Assembly: GCA_005788935.1 (NCBI GenBank)
Contig: SYAK01000132.1
Coordinates: 1 to 15,557, forward strand
Origin: Pseudomonadota bacterium
GTDB taxonomy: Bacteria; Myxococcota; UBA9042; PHBI01
Length of the DNA stretch: 15,557 nucleotides
Reading direction: 5' to 3'
Both the position numbers and the translations under genes were made by a program. Under the pieces are notes generated by a model. That model did no database searches, was not told the origin of the DNA, and saw only the letters and a list, made by a program, of their open reading frames with translations. Positions within the stretch are counted from its first letter, which is position 1; the number at the start of each line of letters is the position of its first letter. This document shows, piece after piece, positions 8,520 to 15,397 of the stretch.

Positions 8520-8549
8520 CCCGACACGGAGGCTTCACCACCATGTCGG
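8520..8549 (+). repeat. Dyad-containing direct repeat, copy 2
   Basis: The second copy of the element at 8437-8466, displaced by exactly 83 bp. The differences are confined to the short N positions between the conserved blocks CCCGACA, GAG, CTTCAC and TGTCGG. It ends 114 bp upstream of the lipoprotein ATG. There is no third full copy at the next 83-bp step. Confidence 0.5.
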
Positions 8550-8663
8550 CGGCGGGACACGCACCCGTCACCCCGGCCGCGCAGGGTCCGCGCCGCCGGG
8601 ACCCCCCCGGCCTCGATGACACCGTCACGGACACGACGCTCCGGACGACTCAAGGAGTGAGAG

Positions 8664-10181
8664 ATGCGCAAGCTGATCGGCCGCCTGGCCCACCCTGTCG
8701 CCACGACCCCCCTCCTCGCCCTCGCCCTGTCGGCCTGCGGTGACGACGGCGCGACGACCCCCACGACGCCGAGCGTCGACGCGATTGCTGGCACCGACAC
8801 GACGAGCCCTGGCAGCGACGCTACGACCCCGGGCACCGACACGACGGTGGACCCTGGCACCGACACGACGACCCCGGGCACCGACACGGCCCCGCCCGTC
8901 GCGCAGCTGCCCGAGCAGGTCACCTGCACGGGCGACGTCTGCCGCGTCAGCGCGCCGATCGACAACCCGATCACGACCTCGTTCACGATGACGGCCGACA
9001 AGAAGTGGCTGCTCGAGGGCGGTGTCTTCGTGGGCGACGAGACCGGCGAGACGGTGCTGACGATCGCGCCCGGCACGGTCATCTATGGCGAGACCGCCTC
9101 GAAGGCGTTCCTGACCATCCGCCGCGGCAGCCGCATCGAGGCCGTCGGCACGGCCGAGAAGCCCATCGTCTTCACGTCCTCGAAGTCGCCCGGGCAGCGC
9201 GCCCGCGGTGACTGGGGTGGCCTCATCATCAACGGCCGCGCGCCAGTCAACGGCTGCGACGCCGCCCCGTGCGAGTCGGAGGGTGAGGGCGGGACGGGCC
9301 AGTACGGCGGGGACGCGGCCGACGACAACTCCGGCACGCTGCGCTACGTGCGCGTCGAGTTCGCCGGCTTCCCGATCACGGAGGACAACGAGCTCAACGG
9401 CATCGCCTTCCAGGGCGTCGGCGCGGGCACGACCGTCGACCACCTCCAGGTCCACATGGCGAAGGATGACGGCGTCGAGTTCTTCGGCGGCACGGTCAAC
9501 GTGAAGCACGTCGTGCTGACGGGCATCTCGGACGACAACGTCGACTGGACCGACGGCTGGGTGGGCAAGGCGCAGTTCGTGCTCGTGCAGCAGTACGAAG
9601 ACGCGGGCGACAACGGCATCGAGGCCGACAACAACGGCGACAACAATGACGCGCTCCCGCGCTCGTCGCCGACGCTGTCGAACGTCACGCTCATCGGCTC
9701 GCCCGACTCGTCGAGCTCGGACCTCGGGGTGCTCTTCCGCGAGGGGACGGCCGCCCGCCTCCACAACAGCATCATCACGGGCTGGAACGAGGCCTGCTAC
9801 GACATGGACCACGCCGCGACCTTCGCGATTGCCAAGGACGGGGACGCGCTGTCGGGGAACCTCGCGGTCGCCAACACGATCTTCGACTGCGCAAAGCAGT
9901 TCCTCGCCGATGACGAGAAGAATGACGCCGGCGAGGCGCAGCCCGACCCGTGGTCGGTCGAGGCCTTCCTCTTCACGCTGAACACCGGCAACAGCCGCGT
10001 GGCGGCCATGCTCGAGGACGCGCTCAACACCGAGACCCCGAACGCCCGCCCGAAGGCTGGCTCGCCCGCGCTGACCGGTGCGGTCATTCCGACCGACGCC
10101 TTCTTCACGCAGGTCCCGTACGTGGGCGCCTTCGGCAGCGAGGACTGGACGGCTGGCTGGATCACGACCGCCCGCCAGTAA
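8664..10181 (+). CDS. Outer-membrane beta-helix-type lipoprotein heading the TonB operon
   Basis: A 505-residue predicted lipoprotein. The signal peptide ends in the lipobox LSAC (Cys25); +2 is Gly, so outer-membrane sorting is likely. Residues about 30-78 are a Thr/Asp/Pro linker built from GTDTTxP repeats. The rest resembles exported parallel beta-helix proteins: LTIAPGTVIYGE, FLTIRRGSRIEAVGTAEKPIVFTS, GDWGGLIINGRAPVNGC, NGIAFQGVGAGTTVDHLQV, DDGVEFFGGTVNVKHVVLTG, DDNVDWTDGWVG and LYxxxIITGW-like rungs. Such proteins are often annotated only as hypothetical, or as T9SS-target-like in Bacteroidetes. Short Cys pairs (CTGDVC, CDAAPC) may form disulfides. AAGGAG precedes the ATG by 6 bases. The DUF3450 gene follows after 35 bp, so it is probably co-transcribed with the TonB system and may serve as a surface substrate-binding or receptor-associated protein; that role is inference. 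Confidence 0.8.
   Translation: MRKLIGRLAHPVATTPLLALALSACGDDGATTPTTPSVDAIAGTDTTSPGSDATTPGTDTTVDPGTDTTTPGTDTAPPVAQLPEQVTCTGDVCRVSAPIDNPITTSFTMTADKKWLLEGGVFVGDETGETVLTIAPGTVIYGETASKAFLTIRRGSRIEAVGTAEKPIVFTSSKSPGQRARGDWGGLIINGRAPVNGCDAAPCESEGEGGTGQYGGDAADDNSGTLRYVRVEFAGFPITEDNELNGIAFQGVGAGTTVDHLQVHMAKDDGVEFFGGTVNVKHVVLTGISDDNVDWTDGWVGKAQFVLVQQYEDAGDNGIEADNNGDNNDALPRSSPTLSNVTLIGSPDSSSSDLGVLFREGTAARLHNSIITGWNEACYDMDHAATFAIAKDGDALSGNLAVANTIFDCAKQFLADDEKNDAGEAQPDPWSVEAFLFTLNTGNSRVAAMLEDALNTETPNARPKAGSPALTGAVIPTDAFFTQVPYVGAFGSEDWTAGWITTARQ
8790..8897 (+). repeat. In-frame tandem repeat encoding a Thr/Asp/Pro linker
   Basis: Five units of 21-24 bp start at 8790, 8811, 8832, 8856 and 8877, each close to GGCACCGACACGACG plus a variable Pro codon end. 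They encode GTDTTSP, GSDATTP, GTDTTVDP, GTDTTTP and GTDTAPP. This is the flexible linker just after the lipid anchor of the lipoprotein. Copy number may vary between strains. Confidence 0.85.
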
Positions 10182-10216
10182 GACGTACGTTCTTGTGCTC
10201 TGACGAGGAGACGCTC

Positions 10217-11011
10217 GTGGCAACGCTTCTTCATGCTTCGTTTCTTCAGAAGGCGTTCGCCGCGGGCGCCCTCCTCACGTCGCTGGGCTCGGCGCATGCG
10301 GCCGACCCCGGCGGCGCTCAGCTCGGGCCGGAGCTCGCGCGGCTGCGTGGCGAGGTCGAGTCGCTCGCGACCAGCATCGAGCAGGTCAAGGATGACCGTC
10401 GGGTCCGCATGCGGAGCCTCGCCGATCAGATTTCCCAGACCGAGACCGAGCTCCGCCGCGAGCAGCTGCGGAAGACCGAGCTCGAGAAGCGGGTGGCCGA
10501 GCTGCAGGGCAAGATCGACGCGCGGAACGCGAGCCAGAGCACCCTCGCCCCAGCCGTCCGGGCGGGCGTCACGACCTTGAGGGCCTTTGTCGCGACGACC
10601 CTGCCGTTCCGCCTCGACGAGCGGCTCGCGGCCATCGACGCGCTCGAGAAGAAGCTCGCCGACGGGCTGCTCGGGCCTGCGCAGGGCTGGGCGCGCCTCT
10701 GGGAGCTGGTCGAGGGCGAGCTGCGGCTCGTCCGCGAGAGCGTGCTCGACCGGCAGGTGATCCGCCTGCCGTCGGGCGAAGAGCGCCTCGTGCCCGTCGT
10801 CCGCCTCGGGATGGCGGCGCTCTGGTACAAGGCCGGCGCCGAGGAGTTCGGGGCGGTCGTCCGCGACGGCGCGGGCTGGCGGGCCGAGGCCGTCGCCGGT
10901 CCGGTCGGCACCGCTCAGCTCGCGGCGCTCTTCGACAGCTTCGAGAAGCGCGTCCGCAGCGGCTTCTTCGAGCTGCCCTGGCTCGGCGCGACCGCTGGAG
11001 GTGCGAAATGA
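10217..11011 (+). CDS. DUF3450 periplasmic coiled-coil protein of the TonB2-type system
   Basis: A 264-residue exported protein. The start is the GTG at 10217, since GAGGAG (10205-10210) lies 6 bases upstream and translation from it gives a proper signal peptide (residues 1-28, ending GSAHA before ADPGG). Residues about 35-100 form a long coiled coil rich in Glu, Arg and Leu. The following part matches DUF3450: TLRAFVATTLPFRLDER, then LWELVEGELRLVRE and RLVPVVRLGMAALWYK. In Vibrio and marine gammaproteobacteria a DUF3450 gene lies immediately upstream of ttpC-exbB2-exbD2-tonB2, exactly as here. Its molecular role is not established that I know of; a periplasmic partner of TtpC is plausible. 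The stop overlaps the ttpC start in ATGA (11008-11011), so the two are translationally coupled. Confidence 0.86.
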   Translation: MATLLHASFLQKAFAAGALLTSLGSAHAADPGGAQLGPELARLRGEVESLATSIEQVKDDRRVRMRSLADQISQTETELRREQLRKTELEKRVAELQGKIDARNASQSTLAPAVRAGVTTLRAFVATTLPFRLDERLAAIDALEKKLADGLLGPAQGWARLWELVEGELRLVRESVLDRQVIRLPSGEERLVPVVRLGMAALWYKAGAEEFGAVVRDGAGWRAEAVAGPVGTAQLAALFDSFEKRVRSGFFELPWLGATAGGAK

Positions 11012-12387
11012 GGCAGCTGTTGACCATGATTTGCGCAGTGAGTTGCGCATGGGCGGCCCTCGGCCGTAACGCCCACGCCGACGGCGGCGACGCGAGGGCC
11101 GCGTGGCTTGACGTCATGAAGCGCGAGTACGCCTTCCTCGAGGCCGAGCGCGACGCCCTCGCCAAGCGCCTCGGCGAGGTCAAGGCCGAGGCGTCCCGCG
11201 ACATCGGGGGCAGCGAGGGGCGCATCGCGGCGATGGAGGGCGAGCTCGCCTCGTCCCGCGCGGCGGCCGACGCGGCCGAACAAAAGCTCGCCGAGCTCGA
11301 GCGGGCCGCGACGGTGGCCGAGGACAAGGCTGAGCTCGCCCCTGAGACCACCGAGCGGGCGCGGGCCTCGCTCGAGCCATCGGGGCTCGCCCCGGCCGTC
11401 AAGGGTGACCTCGCTGGCACGCCGTCGGACATCCCGGCGCTGCTCGAGGCGGCGAAGGCGCTCATGAGCCGGGACTCCACGCTCGACGTCCGCCCGGGCA
11501 CCTTTTTCACCCGCGAGGGGACGCGCGTCGACGGCCAGATCGTGCGCCTCGGAGGGGTCTTCGCCTGGGGTGTCTCCGAGGGTGTGTCTGGCGCCCTCGC
11601 GCCAGCGGGCGGCGGCCGCGGGCAGCTCTGGGTCGACGCCGCGTCGGAGACGGCGCGGGCGCTCGCGGGCGGGACCGCCGCCCCGACCATCCGCGGCATG
11701 ATGTTCGACGACCCGAACAAGCGCATCGAGCCCCGCGTCGAGCGCGACTTCGTCCAGTACACGACGGTCGGCGGTCCGCTCGCGTGGGTCATCGTCGTCG
11801 TCGGCGGTCTCGCGATGCTCGCGATGCTGCTGCGGGCCTGGTTCGTCATGCGGCTTGGCACGGCCCGCTCGCGCCTCGCCCGACGCCTCGCGCCGATCCT
11901 GAGCCTCGCCGAGCGCGACTCCGATGCGGGACGCGCGGCCCTTCAGGAGCGCCTCGACCACGCCTTCCTCGCCGAGTCCCCGCGACTCGAGCGCTTCGGG
12001 ACGCTCATCACGGTGCTCGCCGCCATCGCCCCGCTGCTCGGCCTGCTCGGCACGGTGACCGGCATGATCGCGACCTTCGACGCCATCACGGCCTTTGGCA
12101 ACAGCGACCCGAAGCAGCTCTCGGGCGGTATCTCGGAGGCGCTGATCACGACCGAGTACGGCCTGATGGTGGCCATCCCGACCCTCTTCCTCGGGACGCT
12201 GCTCACCGGGCGCGCGAACGCGGTGCTCTCCGTCCTCGAGCGCGACGTCCTCGCCGCGGTCACGCGGACGCTCGGCCCCGACGTCGCCCACACCCTCGAG
12301 CTGCCTTCGCGCAAGTCGCCCCGCAAGCCCGACGGCGGGACCGCCACGGGTACGGGCGCTGGCGCGGTCGCGGGAGCCACCGCGTGA
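11008..12387 (+). CDS. TtpC-like long MotA/TolQ/ExbB proton-channel protein
   Basis: A 459-residue protein with a periplasmic N-terminal extension fused to an ExbB core. The signal peptide (1-24, ending NAHA) is followed by a coiled coil (about 30-115) and a periplasmic domain to about 250. The ExbB core comes next: TM1 about 255-278, TM2 about 333-358 (APLLGLLGTVTGM) and TM3 about 373-400 (GGISEALITTEYGLMVAIP). The GT of TM2 and the E and second T of EALITT align with functionally important E. coli ExbB positions (Thr148, Glu176, Thr181). This long form is characteristic of TtpC, the extra component that Vibrio TonB2 systems need. GGAGG (10997-11001) sits 6 bases before the ATG. The C-terminal 35 residues are a Gly/Ala/Thr-rich tail. 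The stop overlaps the next start (TGATG). Confidence 0.88.
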   Translation: MRQLLTMICAVSCAWAALGRNAHADGGDARAAWLDVMKREYAFLEAERDALAKRLGEVKAEASRDIGGSEGRIAAMEGELASSRAAADAAEQKLAELERAATVAEDKAELAPETTERARASLEPSGLAPAVKGDLAGTPSDIPALLEAAKALMSRDSTLDVRPGTFFTREGTRVDGQIVRLGGVFAWGVSEGVSGALAPAGGGRGQLWVDAASETARALAGGTAAPTIRGMMFDDPNKRIEPRVERDFVQYTTVGGPLAWVIVVVGGLAMLAMLLRAWFVMRLGTARSRLARRLAPILSLAERDSDAGRAALQERLDHAFLAESPRLERFGTLITVLAAIAPLLGLLGTVTGMIATFDAITAFGNSDPKQLSGGISEALITTEYGLMVAIPTLFLGTLLTGRANAVLSVLERDVLAAVTRTLGPDVAHTLELPSRKSPRKPDGGTATGTGAGAVAGATA

Positions 12388-12995
12388 TGGACGGTCTGCG
12401 GAAATCGCTCGACTATCTGCAGGACGGCGGGTCGGTCATGTGGCCACTCGCGCTCGCGACCGCGCTCGCTTGGTACGCAATCGGATACCGATTGTTGATT
12501 CTAAACAGGTCGGTGCTGCGCGACGCCCGGGGGGCCGCGATGCCGGTCGCGACCGCGCTGCGCAACACCCGCGCCACCGATGCGAGCCTCGTCTCGGCGG
12601 CGCTCGGCCTCGTCTTCGGGCCCTTCGAGGACCGCGTCGGGCGCCTCCGCATCCTGCTCTCGGCGCTCGTCGTCGCGGCGCCGCTGCTCGGGCTGCTCGG
12701 CACCGTCTCGGGCATGATGGAGACCTTCGGCTCGCTCGGCGACGGCAGCCTTCACTCGGCGGACGGTGGCATCGCGGCGGGGGTCTCCGAGGCCCTCATC
12801 ACGACCCAGATGGGGCTCGCGGTCGCCATCCCCGGGCTGCTCGTCGGGCGCGTCCTGTCGCGTCGTGAGGGTCGCCTCCGCGAGAAGCTCGCCGCCCTCC
12901 GGCACGAGCTCGCCGCCTGGACACTCGCGGGCGCCGACGCCCCGGCCCCTTCCGCCCCCATCACCGCCACCCCCACCCGAGGAGCCCGCACGTGA
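12387..12995 (+). CDS. exbB: Short MotA/TolQ/ExbB proton-channel protein (ExbB2-type)
   Basis: A 202-residue inner-membrane protein with the three-helix ExbB layout: TM1 about 17-40 (VMWPLALATALAWYAIG), TM2 about 91-112 (APLLGLLGTVSGM) and TM3 about 127-157 (SEALITTQMGLAVAIPGLLVG). With ExbD it forms the proton-driven stator that energises TonB. The residues aligning with E. coli ExbB Thr148, Glu176 and Thr181 are present. The long periplasmic extension of TtpC is absent, so this is the canonical partner and TtpC the accessory one. The start is fixed by the one-base overlap TGATG with the TtpC stop; the ribosome site (GGGAG, 10 bases away) is weak, so coupling is expected. A palindrome with several rare codons lies at 12478-12494, just after TM1. 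The last 20 residues are a Pro/Ala/Thr tail. Confidence 0.9.
   Translation: MDGLRKSLDYLQDGGSVMWPLALATALAWYAIGYRLLILNRSVLRDARGAAMPVATALRNTRATDASLVSAALGLVFGPFEDRVGRLRILLSALVVAAPLLGLLGTVSGMMETFGSLGDGSLHSADGGIAAGVSEALITTQMGLAVAIPGLLVGRVLSRREGRLREKLAALRHELAAWTLAGADAPAPSAPITATPTRGART
12478..12494. other. Perfect 7+3+7 palindrome inside exbB
   Basis: CAATCGG (12478-12484) and CCGATTG (12488-12494) flank ATA. The palindrome lies in an AT-richer patch (about 12474-12511) that uses codons uncommon in this genome (CGA, TTG, ATT, CTA, AGG). In mRNA it would fold into a 7-bp hairpin about 90 bases into exbB, at the end of TM1. It could be an intragenic operator or an RNA structure; no direct evidence favours either. 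Confidence 0.35.
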
Positions 12996-13399
12996 GGCGC
13001 CCCCGTCAGCAGGCCGTCGAGGCGAACCTCGACATCTCGCCGCTCATCGACATGGTCTTCATCCTGCTCATCTTCTTCATGGTGTCGTCGAACTTCGTGA
13101 AGGACATGGACCTCGAGCTCGAGCGGCCTGGCGCGCAGTCGGCCGCACCGGCCTCCGCCAAGGCGCTGCGCGTCTTCGTCGACCGGGCTGGCGACATCTT
13201 CGTCGACGAGCAGCCCGTCAAGGCCTGGATGCTGCAGCCGCGCGTGCGCGACCTCCTCGCGGCGGCGGGTGAGCCGCGGGTCCTCGTCGTCACCGATCTC
13301 GCGGTCCCGGCCGAGCGCCTCATCGAGGTGGTCGACCAGTGCCGCCTCGCGGGGGCCGAGCACGTCGGCGTCGCCACGTCCCCGGAGGCCGGACCATGA
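12992..13399 (+). CDS. exbD: Biopolymer transport protein ExbD
   Basis: A 135-residue inner-membrane protein with one N-terminal TM helix and a periplasmic domain, the standard ExbD/TolR layout. The motif NLDISPLIDMVFILLIFFMV (12-31) carries D20, equivalent to the essential proton-carrying Asp25 of E. coli ExbD. The periplasmic part has the ExbD fold signature (LRVFVDRAGDIFVD, then VLVVTDLAVPAERLIEVVDQCRLAGAEHVGVAT). It starts with GTG at 12992, overlapping the exbB stop in GTGA, with GAGGAG (12979-12984) seven bases upstream. It assembles with ExbB and TtpC to energise TonB. Its own stop overlaps the tonB start. Confidence 0.95.
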   Translation: MRRPRQQAVEANLDISPLIDMVFILLIFFMVSSNFVKDMDLELERPGAQSAAPASAKALRVFVDRAGDIFVDEQPVKAWMLQPRVRDLLAAAGEPRVLVVTDLAVPAERLIEVVDQCRLAGAEHVGVATSPEAGP

Positions 13400-14055
13400 C
13401 CCTCGTGCAGCGCGTCGCCATTCAGCTCGGGGCCTTCGTCGTCGCGTCGGGCGGCACGGCCCTTGCATTCGCGGCCATGCTCGTCCTGAACGAAGACGTG
13501 CCAAAACCGCCGCCGTCGCAAAAGATCACGGAGTTCGAGGTCGAGCCGGTGGTGAAGAAGACGCCGCCGAAGCAGCAGAAGAAGGCCCCGCCGAAGCAGG
13601 ACCGCCCAGCCGCCGCGAGAAATGACGCGCGCGTGGCGCCAGCCTCGGTCGGTACGGCGCTCTCGGGCGTCGACCTCGGGCTGCCCGGCCTCAACGGCGG
13701 GGCGCTCGGCGACGTCGGGCAGGCGGACGCGCTCGCGGGCGGCGGCAAGTCGGCCGAGAACCTGGTCATGAGCGAGGGTGCGGTCGACTCGCCGCCGCGC
13801 GCGGTCGAGCGTTCGGCCCCTTCCTACCCGCCGCGGGCGCGGGCCGAGGGCGTCGAGGGCGTCGTGACCGTCAGCCTGCTCGTCTCGGCCGACGGCTCGG
13901 TCGAGCAGGCCAAGGTCGTGCGCGCCGAGCCCGCTGGCATTTTTGACGCGGCCGCGCTCGAGGCGGTCCGTGGGTGGCGGTTCGAGCCGGCCAGCTATGG
14001 CGGCAAGCCCGTGAAGGTGTGGGCTCGCCAGGTCGTGCGCTTCGCGCTGATGTGA
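13396..14055 (+). CDS. tonB: Energy transducer TonB
   Basis: A 219-residue TonB protein. The start is ATG 13396, overlapping the exbD stop (ATGA) with GGAGG (13384-13388) seven bases before it; an upstream in-frame ATG at 13339 lies inside exbD. Residues about 7-32 are the membrane anchor. Residues 36-75 are a Pro/Lys/Glu-rich spacer (PKPPPSQK, then KKTPPKQQKKAPPKQ). A Gly-rich stretch follows, and the TonB C-terminal domain starts near residue 138: SYPPRARAEGVEGVVTVSLL, VSADGSVEQAKVV, FDAAALEAVRGWRFEPA. That domain contacts the TonB box of outer-membrane receptors across the periplasm. The anchor contains no histidine, unlike E. coli TonB (His20), which fits the TonB2 class working with TtpC. 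A 61-bp gap with a small 5-bp hairpin (14065-14081) separates it from the TPR gene. Confidence 0.93.
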   Translation: MTLVQRVAIQLGAFVVASGGTALAFAAMLVLNEDVPKPPPSQKITEFEVEPVVKKTPPKQQKKAPPKQDRPAAARNDARVAPASVGTALSGVDLGLPGLNGGALGDVGQADALAGGGKSAENLVMSEGAVDSPPRAVERSAPSYPPRARAEGVEGVVTVSLLVSADGSVEQAKVVRAEPAGIFDAAALEAVRGWRFEPASYGGKPVKVWARQVVRFALM

Positions 14056-14116
14056 TCCCGAAGACCCGCGCTGCTGGCGGGGCCACGCTCCGCCTCGCCG
14101 GGCAGGAGACGTCGTC

Positions 14117-15397
14117 ATGTGGAACCCCCTCCGGGTGGTTGTCGCGCTCGCGATGGCCGCCACCGCCCCCGCTGCGTCCGCCGAGGAGGCTGACAAGACC
14201 TCCGAGGCCGAGGTCGACCACCTCGAGCTCGCAGCGCTCCTCATCCGCGACGGCCACCACGCCCGCGCGGCCCGCGAGCTCGACGCGGTCGCCACCGAGG
14301 CTGACGCCCTCGCCGCCGCCGGGCCGGTGCCAGCCTCGCCTGAAGCTCCGCAGCCCGCGGACCCGTTGGCGCCCGCGACGCCGCCGCTCGAGCTGAAGCG
14401 CTATTTCACGCTGCGGGGCATCATCGCGCTCCACCGGAAGGCCCACCTCGAGGCCGCGCAAGCCTTCGAGAAGGCGATGGAGTTCGGGCAGGACGACCCG
14501 ACCGTGCCGGGCTGGATCGCCCAGTGCTACGTGGCGCTCGCCCAGTGGGAGGCGGCCGTCCACGCCTTCGGTCGGGTGCCGGCCGACACCCTCGCGGCCG
14601 ATCCGCGGCTCGCGCTGCTGCGGGCGAACGCGCTGTGGCGCGCGGGCGCCGAGGCCGCCGCGGCAGGTGGTGACGGGACGAGCTTCCTCTCCGAAGCCTA
14701 CGCGGTGCTCGGCGGTCTTCTCACGGCCGATCCGGGCCTCACCGACGCCCGCCGCATGCTGCTGTCGCTGCTCGCCGAGGCCGGCCTCCACCGGGCGGCG
14801 GCCGACGTCGGGGTTACCTGGCTCGAGCAGCCAGGCGTCGGACTCGAGGACTTCCTCGCGGCCGCCGAGGCGCTCAGCCGTGCGAGCGCTCACACCGAGG
14901 CCGCCAGCATCCTCGACCGCGCGGCGTCCCGCTTCCCCGACGACCCGCGCATCATGGCCCTGCAGAGCAAGTCCCTGCTCGACCGCGGCCAGACCTCCGC
15001 CGCCGCCCTCATCCTTGAGCGGGCCGCCATGATGGCCCCCGAGCGGGCCCTCGACGCGGCCGAGCTCTACCGCCGCGCGGGCATCTTCGACCGCGCGCTG
15101 CGCATGAACGCCCGCGTCCCTGACGCCAAGCTGAAGCTCCGTCAGCGCGTCGGCCTCCTCGTCGAGCTCGAGCGCTTCGAGGAGGTCGCGGCGCTTGGCG
15201 AGCGCGTCCTGCGCAGCGGGCTCGGCGCCGATGACACGGTCGTCTACGCGATGGCTTTCGCGGCCTGGCAAGTCGGGGATTTCCCGCAGGCCGAGGGCTG
15301 GCTTCGCCGCATCACGAAGCCCGAGCTCTTCGAGAAGGCGGCCGCGCTGAGGAAGTCCATGGCCGTCTGTGCCGCCGAGCCCGAGAGGTGCCCGTGA
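14117..15397 (+). CDS. Periplasmic TPR protein of the TonB2-type operon
   Basis: A 426-residue exported helical-repeat protein. AGGAG lies 8 bases before ATG 14117, and residues 1-22 form a signal peptide ending AASA. After a Pro/Ala linker (about 70-92) most of the chain is alpha-helical hairpins of TPR type, such as YFTLRGIIALHRKAHLEAAQAFEKAM, WIAQCYVALAQWEAAVHAFGRV, EAASILDRAASRFPDDPRIMAL and GQTSAAALILERAAMMAPERALDAAELYRRAGIFDRAL. It ends with two cysteines (CAAEPERCP). A TPR gene at this place, right after tonB, is also the arrangement in Vibrio and marine TonB2 loci, where its product is thought to support that system. The helical repeats suggest a scaffold for TonB or receptor partners; this is inference. 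The stop overlaps the next start in GTGA. Confidence 0.85.
   Translation: MWNPLRVVVALAMAATAPAASAEEADKTSEAEVDHLELAALLIRDGHHARAARELDAVATEADALAAAGPVPASPEAPQPADPLAPATPPLELKRYFTLRGIIALHRKAHLEAAQAFEKAMEFGQDDPTVPGWIAQCYVALAQWEAAVHAFGRVPADTLAADPRLALLRANALWRAGAEAAAAGGDGTSFLSEAYAVLGGLLTADPGLTDARRMLLSLLAEAGLHRAAADVGVTWLEQPGVGLEDFLAAAEALSRASAHTEAASILDRAASRFPDDPRIMALQSKSLLDRGQTSAAALILERAAMMAPERALDAAELYRRAGIFDRALRMNARVPDAKLKLRQRVGLLVELERFEEVAALGERVLRSGLGADDTVVYAMAFAAWQVGDFPQAEGWLRRITKPELFEKAAALRKSMAVCAAEPERCP

Larger units (their letters stand above)
8334..8663. promoter_or_regulatory. Divergent intergenic region between the trk operon and the TonB operon
   Basis: This 330-bp gap separates the leftward DUF1415-trkA-trkH operon from the rightward lipoprotein-TonB operon, so both promoters should lie here. 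I see no clean -35/-10 pair on either strand, as is common in GC-rich genomes. It holds an 8-bp-arm dyad (8363-8383) near the left gene and a duplicated 30-bp dyad (8437-8466, 8520-8549) toward the right gene. The right-hand ribosome site is AAGGAG at 8652-8657, six bases before the ATG at 8664. No small gene was credible. Confidence 0.55.

Noticed and set aside
8625..10223. Long minus-strand frame opposite the beta-helix lipoprotein
   Set aside because: Its product is low-complexity Arg/Val/Ala/Asp, while the plus-strand frame has a ribosome site, lipobox and fold pattern.
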